Both the position numbers and the translations under genes were made by a program. The notes under the pieces are model-generated. The model was not told where the DNA came from. It ran no database searches and was given only the letters and a program-made list of their open reading frames with translations. Shown one piece after another: positions 31,572 to 49,961 of a stretch of 64,000 bases of DNA (the stretch's first letter is position 1; every line of letters begins with the position of its first letter). Origin of the DNA: Aureimonas glaciei (lineage in GTDB: Bacteria; Pseudomonadota; Alphaproteobacteria; Rhizobiales; Rhizobiaceae); contig NZ_BMJJ01000015.1 in assembly GCF_014643375.1 (NCBI RefSeq), positions 1 through 64,000 on the forward strand, in the 5' to 3' direction.

Positions 31572-31619
31572 GGCCGCGGCTTGCGCCGCGGCCTTGTCGA
31601 CGCCTCGTTTGAGGCGTCG
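31572..31619 (+). promoter_or_regulatory. tandem hairpins in the rpoB-rpoC spacer
   Basis: Stem one is a nine-bp GGCCGCGGC/GCCGCGGCC pair with a TTGC loop (31572-31593). Stem two is a nine-bp CGACGCCTC/GAGGCGTCG pair with a GTTT loop (31598-31619). There is no T tract, so a processing or stability role is likelier than termination. Confidence 0.6.
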
Positions 31620-31696
31620 GTTCGTCCGTTCGGAATTTCTGGTCGCCGGCCTCGTCCGGCGCAATCGGGGCTATCATGCCCCATGAGGAGAGCCCC

Positions 31697-35893
<4,197 letters not shown>

Positions 35894-35937
35894 GCCCTCG
35901 TTCGGCGGAGAAATCCGCGTCGTCACTGAGCAAGTGG

Positions 35938-35962
35938 AAGGCCGTCCTGAGGGGCGGCCTTT
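35938..35962 (+). terminator. intrinsic terminator after rpoC
   Basis: A ten-bp stem (35938-35947 with 35952-35961, one T-G pair) with a TGAG loop is followed by TTCGCG. It closes the rplJL-rpoBC transcript. Confidence 0.75.
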
Positions 35963-36406
35963 CGCGTTAAGGGCCCAGGGCGCCCGGGCTGCAGTGCGCT
36001 TGCCAACGGCGGTGCTATGCTTGCAGGTGACGAAGAGTCACGGGGGTCCAGCACCTTCACGCGGTCTTAACGTTTTGACCCAGCCGCCGGCGCCGCAAGC
36101 AAAAGCATTGCGTCACGTCACTTGACGGGCAGGGGCAGAATCGTTAAACACCGGCCAACAGAGCCGATGTGAAGCCGAATCTTCCCCAGGACGCCGCGTC
36201 CGGGAAAAGCGCTTCAAACAAGGCCCCGTTCAACGAGACGACAAATCGCTGGCCGCATGACCGGAAATTCCGGTCCTCTGCATTTTTCCAGGCAGTCCGC
36301 AACACATGCGGATCGATGCCTGGATACGTGCATGATGGGTCTGACCCGTGATGCCGGCCTTGCCGTTCGTGGCGAACCGGAATTTGAAAGAAGAGGTAAG
36401 GTTGGA
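35963..36406. other. 444-base rpoC-rpsL spacer, probable str operon promoter region
   Basis: No gene is evident; the long frame that runs into rpsL from 36257 is not conserved S12. A possible sigma-70 promoter is TTGACG (36122-36127), 17 bases, TAAACA (36145-36150), but the -10 is poor. A small GTGAC/GTCAC dyad lies near 36026. Confidence 0.4.
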
Positions 36407-36778
36407 ATGCCGACCATCAACCAGCTGATCCGCAACCCGCGCGTTCGCCCTGCCGAGCGCAATACGGTTCCGGCCCTTGAAGCCAACCCGCAGAAGCGCG
36501 GCGTTTGCACGCGCGTCTACACGACGACCCCGAAGAAGCCGAACTCGGCTCTGCGTAAGGTCGCCAAGGTTCGCCTCGTGAACGGTTTCGAAGTCATCGG
36601 GTACATCCCGGGCGAGGGCCATAACCTTCAGGAGCACTCCGTGGTCATGATCCGCGGCGGTCGCGTGAAGGATCTTCCCGGCGTTCGCTACCACATCATC
36701 CGCGGCGTGCTCGACACCCAGGGTGTCAAGGACCGCAAGCAGCGGCGTTCGAAGTACGGCGCCAAGCGTCCGAAGTAA
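36407..36778 (+). CDS. rpsL: 30S ribosomal protein S12
   Basis: The 124-residue decoding-centre protein starts MPTINQLI. Lys43, Lys88 and Pro91, where streptomycin-resistance changes arise in other bacteria, are unaltered ([20 protein letters not shown]). The conserved Asp89 of KDLPG is the usual methylthiolation site. It heads the str group (rpsL, rpsG, fusA, tuf). ATG 36407 is chosen over a much longer upstream frame because it gives the universal N-terminus. Confidence 0.98.
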   Translation: MPTINQLIRNPRVRPAERNTVPALEANPQKRGVCTRVYTTTPKKPNSALRKVAKVRLVNGFEVIGYIPGEGHNLQEHSVVMIRGGRVKDLPGVRYHIIRGVLDTQGVKDRKQRRSKYGAKRPK

Positions 36779-36834
36779 GACGCTCAACGGTTCCTGAAGC
36801 CAGAGCCGACTGCCAGAGATTGAGAGACCTATAG

Positions 36835-37305
<471 letters not shown>

Positions 37306-37335
37306 CCCCCGAAGTTTATTGAAAGGCGAAGCCAT

Positions 37336-39426
<2,091 letters not shown>

Positions 39427-39494
39427 CGCGTTAACCGCGAGGCGATCACCGAACAGGGCCGTTCGCGGTCCGAACAAGACAATGGAGTGGCAAC

Positions 39495-40670
<1,176 letters not shown>

Positions 40671-40683
40671 GACGACTGAGTTT

Positions 40684-40734
40684 GGGCCGGCCCGTCCCTT
40701 TGACAGGGGCGGGCGGCCCTGCCCGGAAACGGGC
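40684..40734 (+). promoter_or_regulatory. tandem hairpins between tuf copy 2 and rpsJ
   Basis: Hairpin one spans 40684-40719: 15 paired positions, one bulged G, TTGAC loop. Hairpin two is GCCCG/CGGGC with a GAAA tetraloop (40721-40734), followed by GGTTGG. They mark the str-S10 boundary and may terminate, attenuate or be processed. Confidence 0.6.
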
Positions 40735-40841
40735 GGTTGGTTCGCTGCCGTGCAGCGTTCCGTTTGAATTGGCTGAAGACTGACAAGCGCTCGGACAGTT
40801 GCCGGCGAACCGGCAGTTCGCCGACGAGAGGATGAATTCCA

Positions 40842-41150
40842 ATGAACGGCCAGAATATCCGCATCCGCCTGAAGGCGTTCGATCACCGGGTTCTCGATGC
40901 GTCGACCCGCGAGATCGTCTCGACGGCGAAGCGTACCGGCGCCAACGTGCGCGGACCGATCCCGCTGCCGACGCGCATCGAGAAGTTTACCGTGAACCGC
41001 TCGCCCCACATCGACAAGAAGTCGCGCGAGCAGTTCGAAATGCGCACCCACAAGCGTCTGCTCGACATCGTCGACCCCACGCCCCAGACCGTGGATGCTC
41101 TCATGAAGCTCGACCTCGCCGCTGGCGTCGATGTCGAGATCAAGCTCTGA
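40842..41150 (+). CDS. rpsJ: 30S ribosomal protein S10
   Basis: The 102-residue product begins [15 protein letters not shown] and is close to the usual 103 residues. It also serves as NusE in antitermination, binding NusG and NusB. It heads the S10 group. The 171-base spacer before it holds two strong hairpins. rplC follows 25 bases later. Confidence 0.97.
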   Translation: MNGQNIRIRLKAFDHRVLDASTREIVSTAKRTGANVRGPIPLPTRIEKFTVNRSPHIDKKSREQFEMRTHKRLLDIVDPTPQTVDALMKLDLAAGVDVEIKL

Positions 41151-41175
41151 TCAGAGCACGGGAAGGATAACGCGC

Positions 41176-41898
41176 ATGCGTTCAGGTGTGATTGCACAGA
41201 AGGTCGGCATGACCCGCGTCTATAACGACGCCGGCGAACATGTTCCGGTCACCGTTCTCAAGATCGAGAACTGCCAGGTCGTGGCTCAGCGGACCGAGGA
41301 CAAGCACGGCTACACCGCCGTGCAGCTCGGCGCCGGGCTCGCCAAGGTCAACAGGACGTCCAAAGCCATGCGCGGGGTTTTCGCGCAGGTCTCGGTCGAG
41401 CCGAAGAAGCGGCTCGTCGAGTTCCGCGTCTCGGAAGACAACATGATCGAGCTGGGCGCCGAGCTCACCGCCGAGCATTTCGTCCCCGGCCAGAAGGTCG
41501 ATGTGACGGGCACGTCGGTCGGTAAGGGCTTCCAGGGTTCGATGAAGCGCCACAACTTCGGTGGTGGCCGCGCGACCCATGGTAACTCGGTCTCCCACCG
41601 CGCGCACGGTTCGACCGGCCAGCGGCAGGACCCGGGCAAGGTGTTCAAGGGCAAGAAGATGGCCGGCCACATGGGTGCGACCCGCGTGACGACCCAGAAC
41701 CTCGAAGTCGTCCGCACGGACGCCGACAAGGGCCTGATCCTCATCCGCGGCGCCGTTCCCGGCTCCAAGGGCGGCTGGATCCTCATCCGCGACGCCGTGA
41801 AGATGGCGCTGCCGGAATCGGCTCCGAAGCCTGCTGGCCTTCGCGCGTCTGCAAACGGCGGTAACGAGACCGCGGCAGCCTCCGAGGGAGCGGAATAA
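41176..41898 (+). CDS. rplC: 50S ribosomal protein L3
   Basis: The 240-residue product starts [16 protein letters not shown] and contains the central [20 protein letters not shown] loop region near the peptidyl-transferase centre. The C-terminal tail (about 215-240) is longer than in enterobacteria, a usual alphaproteobacterial feature. ATG 41176 gives the conserved start; the frame from 41131 only overlaps rpsJ. Stop and the rplD start share bases (TAATG). Confidence 0.97.
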   Translation: MRSGVIAQKVGMTRVYNDAGEHVPVTVLKIENCQVVAQRTEDKHGYTAVQLGAGLAKVNRTSKAMRGVFAQVSVEPKKRLVEFRVSEDNMIELGAELTAEHFVPGQKVDVTGTSVGKGFQGSMKRHNFGGGRATHGNSVSHRAHGSTGQRQDPGKVFKGKKMAGHMGATRVTTQNLEVVRTDADKGLILIRGAVPGSKGGWILIRDAVKMALPESAPKPAGLRASANGGNETAAASEGAE

Positions 41899-42518
41899 TG
41901 GACATCACGATCAAGTCTCTCGACGGCAAGGATGCCGGCACGGTGACGCTGGCCGACGAGATCTTCGGCCTGATGCCGCGCGAGGACATCCTGCAGCGGA
42001 TGGTTCGCTGGCAGCTGGCCAAGCGCCAGCAGGGTACGCACTCGACCCTCGGCCGCGCCGAGATCGCCCGCACCGGCGCCAAGCTCTACAAGCAGAAGGG
42101 CACCGGTCGTGCCCGTCACGGCTCGGCGCGTGCGCCGCAGTTCCGCGGCGGTGGCCAGGCCCACGGCCCGAAGTCGCGCAGCCACGCCCATGACCTGCCG
42201 AAGAAGGTCCGCCAGCTCGCGCTGCGCCACGCCCTCTCGGCCAAGGCGCGCACCGGCTCGATCGTCGTCATCGACGACCTGACGGCGACGGACGCCAAGA
42301 CCAAGAACATGGTTTCGACCTTCGAGGGTCTGGGCCTCGCCAACGCACTGTTCATCGGCGGTTCGGTCCTCGACGTGAACTTCTCGCGCTCGGCCCGCAA
42401 CATTCCGAACATCGACGTGCTGCCGATCCAGGGCATCAACGTCTACGACATTCTCCGCCGGCATACCCTGGTTCTGTCCAAGGCTGCGGTCGAAGCTCTG
42501 GAGGAGCGGTTCAAATGA
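41898..42518 (+). CDS. rplD: 50S ribosomal protein L4
   Basis: The 206-residue product has the exit-tunnel loop ([20 protein letters not shown]). In E. coli L4 represses its own S10 operon. It overlaps rplC by one base and rplW by four (ATGA), which implies tight translational coupling. Confidence 0.97.
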   Translation: MDITIKSLDGKDAGTVTLADEIFGLMPREDILQRMVRWQLAKRQQGTHSTLGRAEIARTGAKLYKQKGTGRARHGSARAPQFRGGGQAHGPKSRSHAHDLPKKVRQLALRHALSAKARTGSIVVIDDLTATDAKTKNMVSTFEGLGLANALFIGGSVLDVNFSRSARNIPNIDVLPIQGINVYDILRRHTLVLSKAAVEALEERFK

Positions 42519-42808
42519 GCGACCTTCGCCATTACGACGTCATCACCAGCCCGGTGATCACGGAAAAGTCGACCATGGTGTCGGAGTTCAGCCAGGTCGT
42601 CTTCAACGTTCCGAAGACGGCGACCAAGCCGCAGATCAAGGCGGCCGTCGAGTATCTCTTCGGCGTCAAGGTCACCGCGGTGAACACGCTGATCCGCAAG
42701 GGTAAGACGAAGCGCTTCCGGGGCCGCATCGGTCATCAGAGCGACCAGAAGAAGGCCATCGTAACGCTGGCCGAAGGCCAGTCGATCGACGTGTCGACGG
42801 GCCTCTGA
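42515..42808 (+). CDS. rplW: 50S ribosomal protein L23
   Basis: The 97-residue exit-tunnel protein is the docking site for trigger factor and SRP. It shows the [14 protein letters not shown]-terminal family motif and the [16 protein letters not shown] extension. It overlaps rplD by four bases and is followed by rplB after 22. Confidence 0.97.
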   Translation: MSDLRHYDVITSPVITEKSTMVSEFSQVVFNVPKTATKPQIKAAVEYLFGVKVTAVNTLIRKGKTKRFRGRIGHQSDQKKAIVTLAEGQSIDVSTGL

Positions 42809-42830
42809 AGGCGAGCTTGGGATTTAAGTC

Positions 42831-43667
42831 ATGGCATTGAAAAATTACAATCCGGTGACGCCGAGCACACGCCAGCTCGTCCTCGTCGACCGTTCGGGAC
42901 TGTGGAAGGGCAAGCCGGTCAAGATTTTGACCGAAGGCCTGTCGCAGAAGGGCGGACGCAACAATACCGGCCGCATCACCGCCCGCTACCAGGGCGGCGG
43001 ACACAAGCGCTCGTACCGCATCATCGACTTCAAGCGCCGCAAGCTCGACATGGTCGGGACGGTCGAGCGGCTTGAATACGATCCGAACCGCACCGCGTTC
43101 ATCGCGCTGATCAAGTACGAGGACGGCCACCTGGCCTACATCCTCGCGCCCCAGCGCATCGCCGCCGGCGACAAGGTCGTGTCGGGTCTGTCGGGCGTCG
43201 ACATTAAGCCGGGCAACGCGATGCCGCTGTCGTCCATGCCGGTCGGCACGATCGTGCACAACGTCGAGATGAAGCCGGAGAAGGGTGGCCAGATCGCCCG
43301 CTCCGCCGGCACCTACGCTCAGCTCGTCGGCCGCGATGCCGGCATGGCGATCCTGCGCCTCAACTCGGGCGAACAGCGCCTGGTGTCGGGCATGTGCTTT
43401 GCGACGGTCGGCGCGGTGTCGAACGCCGATCACGGCAACATCAATCTCGGCAAGGCCGGTCGTAACGTCTGGCTCGGCAAGCGTCCGCATGTTCGCGGCG
43501 TCGCCATGAACCCGGTCGATCACCCGCACGGCGGCGGCGAAGGCCGCACCTCCGGCGGTCGTCATCCGGTGTCGCCATGGGGTCAGCCGACCAAGGGCAA
43601 GCGGACCCGCCAGAACAAGGCGACCGACCAGTTCATCATGCGCTCGCGTCACCAGCGCAAGAAGTAA
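42831..43667 (+). CDS. rplB: 50S ribosomal protein L2
   Basis: The 278-residue product has the conserved basic core ([20 protein letters not shown]) and the C-terminal [11 protein letters not shown] signature, whose His is tied to peptidyl-transferase centre structure. It starts 22 bases after rplW and ends 12 before rpsS. Confidence 0.98.
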   Translation: MALKNYNPVTPSTRQLVLVDRSGLWKGKPVKILTEGLSQKGGRNNTGRITARYQGGGHKRSYRIIDFKRRKLDMVGTVERLEYDPNRTAFIALIKYEDGHLAYILAPQRIAAGDKVVSGLSGVDIKPGNAMPLSSMPVGTIVHNVEMKPEKGGQIARSAGTYAQLVGRDAGMAILRLNSGEQRLVSGMCFATVGAVSNADHGNINLGKAGRNVWLGKRPHVRGVAMNPVDHPHGGGEGRTSGGRHPVSPWGQPTKGKRTRQNKATDQFIMRSRHQRKK

Positions 43668-43679
43668 GAGGGTTTCTTC

Positions 43680-43958
43680 ATGGCACGTTCCGTCTGGAAG
43701 GGTCCGTTCGTCGATGGTTACCTTCTCAAGAAAGCCGACAAGGTGCGCGAAGGCGGCCGCAACGAGGTGATCAAGATCTGGAGCCGTCGCTCCACGATCC
43801 TGCCGCAGTTCGTCGGTCTCACCTTCGGTGTCTACAACGGCAGCAAGCACATCCCGGTCAATGTCAACGAGGACATGATCGGCCACAAGTTCGGTGAGTT
43901 CTCCCCGACCCGCACCTATTACGGGCACGGCGCCGACAAGAAGTCGAAGAGGAAGTAA
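43680..43958 (+). CDS. rpsS: 30S ribosomal protein S19
   Basis: The 92-residue product of the 30S head contacts S13 and the A-site tRNA region. The signatures [14 protein letters not shown] and [15 protein letters not shown] are intact. The gene lies 12 bases after rplB and two before rplV. Confidence 0.98.
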   Translation: MARSVWKGPFVDGYLLKKADKVREGGRNEVIKIWSRRSTILPQFVGLTFGVYNGSKHIPVNVNEDMIGHKFGEFSPTRTYYGHGADKKSKRK

Positions 43959-43960
43959 CG

Positions 43961-44350
43961 ATGGGCAAGCCAAAGCTGGAACGCCAGCTGAAGGATACCG
44001 AGGCGCGCGCTGTCGCCCGGACCATCCGTGTCAGCCCGCAGAAGCTCAACCTCGTCGCCGCGATGATCCGCGGCAAGAAGGTCCAGACGGCACTCGCCGA
44101 CCTGACCTTCTCGCGCAAGCGCATCTCGGAAACCGTGCTGAAGACGCTGCAGAGCGCCATCGCCAATGCCGAGAACAATCACGATCTCGACGTCGACGCG
44201 CTTGTTGTCGTCGAGGCCTATGTCGGCAAGTCGATCACCATGAAGCGTTTTCACGCTCGTGGCCGCGGTCGGGCCAGCCGGGTTGAGAAGCCTTTCTCGC
44301 ATCTGACGATCGTCGTGCGCGAAGTGGCTGAAATCGAGGAGGCTGCCTGA
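43961..44350 (+). CDS. rplV: 50S ribosomal protein L22
   Basis: The 129-residue product has a globular core and an extended beta-hairpin ([15 protein letters not shown]) that lines the exit tunnel near the macrolide site. The stop overlaps the rpsC start by one base (TGATG). Confidence 0.97.
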   Translation: MGKPKLERQLKDTEARAVARTIRVSPQKLNLVAAMIRGKKVQTALADLTFSRKRISETVLKTLQSAIANAENNHDLDVDALVVVEAYVGKSITMKRFHARGRGRASRVEKPFSHLTIVVREVAEIEEAA

Positions 44351-45057
44351 TGGGTCAGAAAATCAATCCGACCGGTTTCCGGCTCGGGATCAACCAGACC
44401 TGGGATTCGCGCTGGTATGCGAACACCGGCGAATACGGCGTGCTGCTGCATGAGGACCTTGCGATCCGCAAGTACCTGATGGAAGAGCTCAAGCAGGCGG
44501 CGGTCTCCAAGATCGTCATCGAGCGTCCGCATAAGAAGTGCCGCATCACGATCCACTCGGCGCGTCCGGGCATCGTCATCGGCAAGAAGGGCGCCGACAT
44601 CGAGAAGCTTCGCAAGAAGCTCGGCACGATGACGAAGGCCGAGACGCACATCAACATCGTCGAGGTGCGCAAGCCTGAGACCGACGCGACGCTCGTCGCG
44701 CAGTCGATCGCCCAGCAGCTCGAGCGCCGCGTCGCCTTCCGTCGCGCCATGAAGCGCGCCGTCCAGTCGGCGATGCGCCTCGGCGCCGAGGGCATCCGCA
44801 TCAACTGCGGTGGCCGTCTCGGCGGCGCGGAAATCGCGCGCATGGAATGGTACCGCGAGGGACGCGTTCCGTTGCACACATTGCGCGCGGACATCGATTA
44901 CGGTACGGCCGAGGCACACACGGCCTACGGCGTCTGCGGCGTCAAGGTCTGGATCTTCAAGGGCGAGATCCTCGAACACGATCCGATGGCCTCCGAGCGC
45001 CGCGCGATCGAGGGCGATCAGTCGGGCGGCGGTAACCGTCGTCGCGAACACGCCTGA
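44350..45057 (+). CDS. rpsC: 30S ribosomal protein S3
   Basis: The 235-residue product has an N-terminal KH domain ([16 protein letters not shown]) and a C-terminal domain ([15 protein letters not shown]) at the mRNA entry tunnel. It overlaps rplV by one base. Confidence 0.98.
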   Translation: MGQKINPTGFRLGINQTWDSRWYANTGEYGVLLHEDLAIRKYLMEELKQAAVSKIVIERPHKKCRITIHSARPGIVIGKKGADIEKLRKKLGTMTKAETHINIVEVRKPETDATLVAQSIAQQLERRVAFRRAMKRAVQSAMRLGAEGIRINCGGRLGGAEIARMEWYREGRVPLHTLRADIDYGTAEAHTAYGVCGVKVWIFKGEILEHDPMASERRAIEGDQSGGGNRRREHA

Positions 45058-45082
45058 TCATAAGGGTTTCGGAGTAGAATAG

Positions 45083-45496
45083 ATGCTGCAACCAAAGCGC
45101 ACGAAATACCGGAAGACGTTCAAGGGACGGATTCACGGCGCCGCCAAGAGCGGCACGAATCTCGACTACGGCACCTACGGCCTGAAGGCCGTGGAGCCGG
45201 AGCGGGTCACCGCGCGCCAGATCGAGGCCGCCCGCCGCGCCATCACACGTCAGATGAAGCGCCAGGGTCGGGTCTGGATCCGGATCTTCCCGGACGTGCC
45301 GGTCACGGCCAAGCCGACCGAAGTGCGCATGGGCAAGGGCAAGGGTTCCGTCGAATATTGGGCGGCCCGGGTTCATCCTGGCCGTATCATGTTCGAGATC
45401 GACGGTGTATCCGAAGAGCTGGCCCGCGAGGCCATGCGTCTCGGCGCTGCGAAGCTGCCGATCCGGACGCGCTTCGTCCAGCGCATTGCTGAATAG
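45083..45496 (+). CDS. rplP: 50S ribosomal protein L16
   Basis: The 137-residue product starts [11 protein letters not shown] and has the [10 protein letters not shown] motif and [13 protein letters not shown] near the A-site tRNA elbow. It lies 25 bases after rpsC and 11 before rpmC. Confidence 0.97.
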   Translation: MLQPKRTKYRKTFKGRIHGAAKSGTNLDYGTYGLKAVEPERVTARQIEAARRAITRQMKRQGRVWIRIFPDVPVTAKPTEVRMGKGKGSVEYWAARVHPGRIMFEIDGVSEELAREAMRLGAAKLPIRTRFVQRIAE

Positions 45497-45507
45497 GGAG
45501 AGGTGAC

Positions 45508-45708
45508 ATGAAAGCCTCCGAGTTGAAGACCAAGACTTCCGACGAGCTGACCGACGCTCTGGGCAAGCTGAAGAAAGAGCAGTTCAATCTGCGCTTCCAG
45601 GGCGCCACCGGCCAGATCGAGAACACCTCGCGTGTTCGCCAGGTGCGTCGCGACATCGCGCGGATCAAAACCATCGCCCGCCAGCAGGCGGCCGAGACAA
45701 AGTCCTGA
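45508..45708 (+). CDS. rpmC: 50S ribosomal protein L29
   Basis: The 66-residue two-helix protein beside the tunnel exit carries the KEQFNLRFQ motif and a C-terminal arginine/lysine-rich helix. It lies 11 bases after rplP and 11 before rpsQ. Confidence 0.96.
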   Translation: MKASELKTKTSDELTDALGKLKKEQFNLRFQGATGQIENTSRVRQVRRDIARIKTIARQQAAETKS

Positions 45709-45719
45709 GGTAGAACACT

Positions 45720-45962
45720 ATGCCCAAACGCGTTTTGCAGGGGACAGTGGTCTCCGACAAGAATGAGAAGACCGTCGTCGTCCTCGTCGAGCGTCGCTTC
45801 ACGCACCCCCTGTTCAAGAAGACGGTGCGGCGCTCGAAGAAGTACAAGGCGCATGACGAGAACAACCTTTGCAAGGTCGGCGACCAGGTTTCCATCGAGG
45901 AGACCCGGCCAATCTCGAAGGACAAGACCTGGATCGTCCTGCGCGACGAAGCCTCGGCCTGA
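45720..45962 (+). CDS. rpsQ: 30S ribosomal protein S17
   Basis: The 80-residue OB-fold protein has the motif [20 protein letters not shown]. It ends the S10 group. The next spacer (143 bases) has a terminator-like hairpin before rplN. Confidence 0.97.
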   Translation: MPKRVLQGTVVSDKNEKTVVVLVERRFTHPLFKKTVRRSKKYKAHDENNLCKVGDQVSIEETRPISKDKTWIVLRDEASA

Positions 45963-46004
45963 TATTTCCCGAGTGACGCGGTCTTTCCGCGTTTTCGGAC
46001 CCCG

Positions 46005-46038
46005 AGCGTCGCACTGCGGTGTGGCGCTCCTGTTTTTG
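46005..46038 (+). terminator. terminator-like hairpin at the S10-spc boundary
   Basis: An 11-bp stem with two wobble pairs (46005-46015 with 46020-46030) and a TGCG loop is followed by CTGTTTTT. It sits between rpsQ and rplN where the S10 and spc operons join, so it may terminate or attenuate read-through. Confidence 0.7.
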
Positions 46039-46105
46039 AATTGAGCCCGTGATTTCCCTGGCCATAGCCGGGGAGCGAGCTCATAGCGTTTGAAGGCGGC
46101 CTGAC

Positions 46106-46474
46106 ATGATTCAGATGCAAACAAACCTCGACGTGGCCGACAATTCCGGCGCTCGTCGTGTCATGTGCATCAAAGTGCTCGGCGGCTCGAAGCGGAAGTA
46201 TGCCTCGGTCGGCGACATCATCGTCGTCTCGATCAAAGAGGCGATCCCGCGCGGCCGCGTGAAGAAGGGCGACGTGATGAAAGCCGTGGTGGTTCGTACC
46301 GCCAAGGACATCCGTCGTGCCGACGGTTCGGTGATCCGGTTCGACCGGAATGCCGCCGTCCTCATCGACAACAAGAAAGAGCCGGTCGGCACGCGTATCT
46401 TCGGACCGGTCCCCCGCGAGCTTCGTGGACGCAACCACATGAAGATTATCTCGCTGGCGCCTGAAGTGCTGTAA
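46106..46474 (+). CDS. rplN: 50S ribosomal protein L14
   Basis: The 122-residue protein at the subunit interface begins [18 protein letters not shown]. The signature [15 protein letters not shown] is present. It is the first gene of the spc group behind a terminator-like hairpin. rplX follows 12 bases later. Confidence 0.98.
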   Translation: MIQMQTNLDVADNSGARRVMCIKVLGGSKRKYASVGDIIVVSIKEAIPRGRVKKGDVMKAVVVRTAKDIRRADGSVIRFDRNAAVLIDNKKEPVGTRIFGPVPRELRGRNHMKIISLAPEVL

Positions 46475-46486
46475 GGAACCGGATCG

Positions 46487-46810
46487 ATGCAAAAGATCAA
46501 AAAGGGCGACAAGGTCGTCGTGCTGGCTGGCAAGGACAAGGGTCGTGCCGGCGAAGTGCTGAAAGTCATGCCGAAGGACGACCGTGCGGTCGTGCGCGGG
46601 ATCAACATGGTCAAGCGCCATACCCGCCAGAGCGCCACGCAGGAAGCCGGCATCATTTCCAAGGAAGCCTCTATCCACCTGTCGAACCTGGCGGTCGCTG
46701 ACCCGAAGGACGGCAAGCCGACCCGCGTCGGCTTCGCGGTGGTCGGCGAGGGCGAATCGGCGCGCAAGGTTCGCGTCGCAAAGCGTTCGGGAGAACAGAT
46801 CGATGTCTGA
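46487..46810 (+). CDS. rplX: 50S ribosomal protein L24
   Basis: The 107-residue assembly-initiator protein has a KOW motif ([19 protein letters not shown]). The stop overlaps the rplE start by eight bases (46803-46810), so L5 translation is probably coupled to it. Confidence 0.97.
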   Translation: MQKIKKGDKVVVLAGKDKGRAGEVLKVMPKDDRAVVRGINMVKRHTRQSATQEAGIISKEASIHLSNLAVADPKDGKPTRVGFAVVGEGESARKVRVAKRSGEQIDV

Positions 46811-47360
46811 TACCCAGTACATTCCGCGGCTCAAGGCGGTCTACCGGGCCGACATCCGCAAGGCGCTGCAGGAAGAGTTCTCCTACGCCAACGAGATGAT
46901 GGTCCCGCGTCTGGACAAGATCGTTCTCAACATGGGCGTGGGCGAGGCGACTGCCGACTCCAAGAAGCCCACCGTCGCTGCCGAGGACCTCGCCCGGATC
47001 GCCGGCCAGAAGCCTGTGATCACTAAGGCTCGGACCTCGATCGCCGGCTTCAAGGTGCGCGAGCACATGCCGATCGGCGCGAAGGTCACGCTGCGCAAGG
47101 ACAAGATGTACGAGTTCTTGGATCGCCTGATCCAGATCGCTCTGCCGCGCGTCCGCGATTTCCGGGGCCTCAACCCCAAGAGCTTCGATGGCAATGGCAA
47201 TTTCGCCATGGGCATCAAGGAACACATCGTGTTCCCCGAGATCGACTACGACAAGGTCGATCAGATGTGGGGCATGGATATCATCGTGTGTACGACGGCG
47301 AAGACCGACGACGAAGCCCGGGCGCTGCTGAAGGCGTTCAACTTCCCGTTCCGCCAGTAA
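46803..47360 (+). CDS. rplE: 50S ribosomal protein L5
   Basis: The 185-residue 5S rRNA-binding protein has the [11 protein letters not shown] and [16 protein letters not shown] motifs. ATG 46803 lies inside the end of rplX and gives the family-typical N-terminus. A longer frame from 46584 is only a shadow of rplX. Confidence 0.97.
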   Translation: MSDTQYIPRLKAVYRADIRKALQEEFSYANEMMVPRLDKIVLNMGVGEATADSKKPTVAAEDLARIAGQKPVITKARTSIAGFKVREHMPIGAKVTLRKDKMYEFLDRLIQIALPRVRDFRGLNPKSFDGNGNFAMGIKEHIVFPEIDYDKVDQMWGMDIIVCTTAKTDDEARALLKAFNFPFRQ

Positions 47361-47385
47361 CGGCGCGCGAGCAAAGGACGAAGAT

Positions 47386-47691
47386 ATGGCTAAGAAAAGC
47401 TCGATCGAGAAGAACAAGCACCGCCAGGAACTGGTGGCCAAGTTCGCCGCCAAGCGGGCGGCCCTCAAGGTCGTCACCAAGGACCAGAGCGCCAGCATGG
47501 AAGACCGCTTCCGCGCACAGCTGGCGCTTGCCGAGCTGCCGCGCAACGGCTCCAAGGTTCGGCTTCGCAACCGCTGCGAAGTCACCGGGCGCCCGCGCGC
47601 CTATTATCGCAAGCTGAAGATGTCGCGTATCGCGCTCCGGGATCTCGGCAATAACGGCCAGATTCCCGGCATCGTGAAGTCGAGCTGGTAA
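47386..47691 (+). CDS. rpsN: 30S ribosomal protein S14 (zinc-independent form)
   Basis: The 101-residue product is the long C-minus type: only one cysteine ([15 protein letters not shown]), so no zinc ribbon. It is the usual form in alphaproteobacteria and needs no zinc. It lies 25 bases after rplE and 12 before rpsH. Confidence 0.97.
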   Translation: MAKKSSIEKNKHRQELVAKFAAKRAALKVVTKDQSASMEDRFRAQLALAELPRNGSKVRLRNRCEVTGRPRAYYRKLKMSRIALRDLGNNGQIPGIVKSSW

Positions 47692-47703
47692 GGAGTAGAC
47701 CCC

Positions 47704-48102
47704 ATGTCTTTGTCAGATCCCCTCGGCGATATGCTGACCCGCATCCGCAACGCCGTCATGCGGAACAAGACCTCGGTGATGACGCCGGCCTCCAAGCTGC
47801 GCGGCCGCGTTCTGGACGTGCTGAAGGACGAAGGCTATATCCGTGGCTACACGGAGACGGCGTTCGAAAACGGCAAGTCGGAATTCGAGATCGAGCTGAA
47901 GTACTACGAAGGCGGTCCCGTCATCCGCGAGATCGCGCGTGTGTCGAAGCCTGGCCGTCGCGTCTACGTCTCGGCCAAGACGATCCCGCACATCGCCAAC
48001 GGGCTTGGCATCTCGGTCCTGTCGACGCCCAAGGGCGTGATGGCCGACCACAGTGCCCGTGAACAGAATGTCGGCGGCGAGATCCTGTGCCGCGTCGTCT
48101 GA
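47704..48102 (+). CDS. rpsH: 30S ribosomal protein S8
   Basis: The 132-residue protein binds the central domain of 16S rRNA. It has [13 protein letters not shown] at the N-terminus and [13 protein letters not shown] near the C-terminus. In E. coli S8 represses the spc operon near rplE; whether it does so here is not visible. Confidence 0.97.
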   Translation: MSLSDPLGDMLTRIRNAVMRNKTSVMTPASKLRGRVLDVLKDEGYIRGYTETAFENGKSEFEIELKYYEGGPVIREIARVSKPGRRVYVSAKTIPHIANGLGISVLSTPKGVMADHSAREQNVGGEILCRVV

Positions 48103-48144
48103 CGCAGCACAGCTTTCAACGCGTAGAAACGAACAGGTTTCAAC

Positions 48145-48678
48145 ATGTCTCGTATTGGTAAGAAGCCCATTTCCATCCCCAAGGGCGTGACCGCGACGGT
48201 CGACGGCCAGACGGTGACGGCCAAGGGCACGAAGGGCGAACTGATGTTCGTCGTCAACGACGAGGTCCTGGTCAAGATGGAAGACGGCGCCATCGCCGTC
48301 GATCCGCGCGACCAGACCAAGGTGGCCCGTTCCAAGTGGGGCATGTCGCGCACCATGATCGCCAACATCCTCGCGGGTGTCGAGAAGGGCTTCGAAAAGA
48401 AGCTCGAGATCAACGGCGTCGGCTACCGCGCCTCGCTGCAGGGCAAGAACCTGCAGCTGGCTCTTGGTTTTAGCCACGAGGTGCTCTATCCGGTGCCTGA
48501 GGGCATCCAGATCACCGTGCCGAAGCCGACCGAGATTCTCATCTCCGGCATCGACAAGCAGCGTGTCGGTCAGGTTGCCGCCGAGATCCGCGACTATCGC
48601 GGGCCCGAGCCTTACAAGGGCAAGGGCGTGAAGTACGCGGGCGAAGTGATCGTCCGCAAGGAAGGCAAGAAGAAGTAG
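48145..48678 (+). CDS. rplF: 50S ribosomal protein L6
   Basis: The 177-residue product starts [12 protein letters not shown]. Both L6 repeats are present and the C-terminal signature is [12 protein letters not shown]. It lies near the sarcin-ricin loop and stalk base. rplR follows after 10 bases. Confidence 0.98.
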   Translation: MSRIGKKPISIPKGVTATVDGQTVTAKGTKGELMFVVNDEVLVKMEDGAIAVDPRDQTKVARSKWGMSRTMIANILAGVEKGFEKKLEINGVGYRASLQGKNLQLALGFSHEVLYPVPEGIQITVPKPTEILISGIDKQRVGQVAAEIRDYRGPEPYKGKGVKYAGEVIVRKEGKKK

Positions 48679-48688
48679 GGCTGAACCA

Positions 48689-49051
48689 ATGGCTACCCAG
48701 AAAGAAAATCTGCGGCGTCGCGCTTCGCGCGTCCGTCGTTCGCTGAAGAAGGTGGCCAACGGACGCCCGCGTCTCTCGGTCCATCGCTCTTCCAAGAACA
48801 TCTATGCCCAGGTCATCGACGACGTCGAAGGCCGCACGCTTGCGGCCGCGTCGACGCTCGACGCCGGCCTGCGCAAGGAATTGAAGACCGGCGCCGATAC
48901 GGGCGCCGCCGCTGCCGTTGGCAAGCTCGTCGCCGAGCGTGCCAAGGAAGCCGGCGTCACCGACGTCGTCTTCGATCGGGGTGCCTTCATCTATCACGGC
49001 CGCATCAAGGCGCTTGCCGAATCGGCCCGTGAAGGCGGCCTGAACTTCTAA
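48689..49051 (+). CDS. rplR: 50S ribosomal protein L18
   Basis: The 120-residue 5S rRNA-binding protein has [20 protein letters not shown] and the C-terminal [17 protein letters not shown]. It lies 10 bases after rplF. A 69-base spacer precedes rpsE. Confidence 0.97.
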   Translation: MATQKENLRRRASRVRRSLKKVANGRPRLSVHRSSKNIYAQVIDDVEGRTLAAASTLDAGLRKELKTGADTGAAAAVGKLVAERAKEAGVTDVVFDRGAFIYHGRIKALAESAREGGLNF

Positions 49052-49120
49052 GCCCGGCACCGCTCGAGAAGAGCGGGCCGACAATGCTGGACGCCTCCGG
49101 AAAAGAATAAGGATAGGATC

Positions 49121-49672
49121 ATGGCGCCAAGAGACGATCGCAATAACCGTACCGAGCGTGACGACGGCTTCGTCGACAAGCTCGTCCACATCAACCGTGT
49201 CGCCAAGGTCGTGAAGGGTGGTCGCCGTTTCGGCTTCGCTGCTCTCGTCGTCGTCGGCGATCTGAAGGGCCGCGTCGGCTTCGGTCACGGCAAGGCGCGG
49301 GAAGTGCCTGAGGCCATCCGCAAGGCGACGGAAGCCGCCAAGCGCGACCTGATCTTCGTGCCGCTGCGCGACGCGCGCACGCTGCATCATGACGTCGCTG
49401 GCCGCCATGGCGCCGGCAAGGTCTACATCCGTTCGGCTGAAGCCGGTACCGGCATCATCGCCGGCGGACCGATGCGCGCTGTGTTCGAGGCCGTCGGCGT
49501 GCACGACGTCGTCGCCAAGTCGCTGGGCTCGTCCAATCCCTACAACATGGTGCGCGCGACTTTCGACGCGCTCAAGGGATCGATGCACCCGAAGGACGTC
49601 GCTTCGCGTCGCGGAATCAAGTATTCCGCGCTTCAGGCTCGCCGTCGCGACCTCGTCGCCGTCGAAGACTGA
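49121..49672 (+). CDS. rpsE: 30S ribosomal protein S5
   Basis: The 183-residue product has the double-stranded-RNA-binding-like N-terminal domain with [13 protein letters not shown], the loop where spectinomycin-resistance changes occur in other bacteria, here unaltered. The C-terminal domain has [12 protein letters not shown]. Together with S4 it governs decoding fidelity. Confidence 0.97.
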   Translation: MAPRDDRNNRTERDDGFVDKLVHINRVAKVVKGGRRFGFAALVVVGDLKGRVGFGHGKAREVPEAIRKATEAAKRDLIFVPLRDARTLHHDVAGRHGAGKVYIRSAEAGTGIIAGGPMRAVFEAVGVHDVVAKSLGSSNPYNMVRATFDALKGSMHPKDVASRRGIKYSALQARRRDLVAVED

Positions 49673-49740
49673 TTGGTCTAGGATTGATTGGTGGGGCAGG
49701 GCGCTTGACGCGCCCGCCCGCCTGACGAAGGAGCCCAGCG

Positions 49741-49944
49741 ATGGCCGATACGAAAACCCAGGGCAAGACTGTCACAGTCGAACAGATCGGTAGCCCGACC
49801 CGCCGTCCGATCGAGCAGCGCCAGACGCTGATCGGTCTCGGCCTCAACAAGATGCATCGTACCCGGACCCTCGAGGACACGTCCTCGGTTCGCGGCATGA
49901 TTGCCAAGGTCAGCCATCTCGTCCGCGTTGTGGACGAGGCCTGA
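49741..49944 (+). CDS. rpmD: 50S ribosomal protein L30
   Basis: The 67-residue product has [12 protein letters not shown] and [19 protein letters not shown], the L30 signature. It lies 68 bases after rpsE and 17 before rplO. Confidence 0.96.
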   Translation: MADTKTQGKTVTVEQIGSPTRRPIEQRQTLIGLGLNKMHRTRTLEDTSSVRGMIAKVSHLVRVVDEA

Positions 49945-49961
49945 TCCCGGGAGCTTAAGCT

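Noticed and set aside
36122-36150. strong promoter before rpsL
   Set aside because: TTGACG with 17-base spacing leads to TAAACA, a poor -10, so it is noted only as a weak possibility within the spacer entry.
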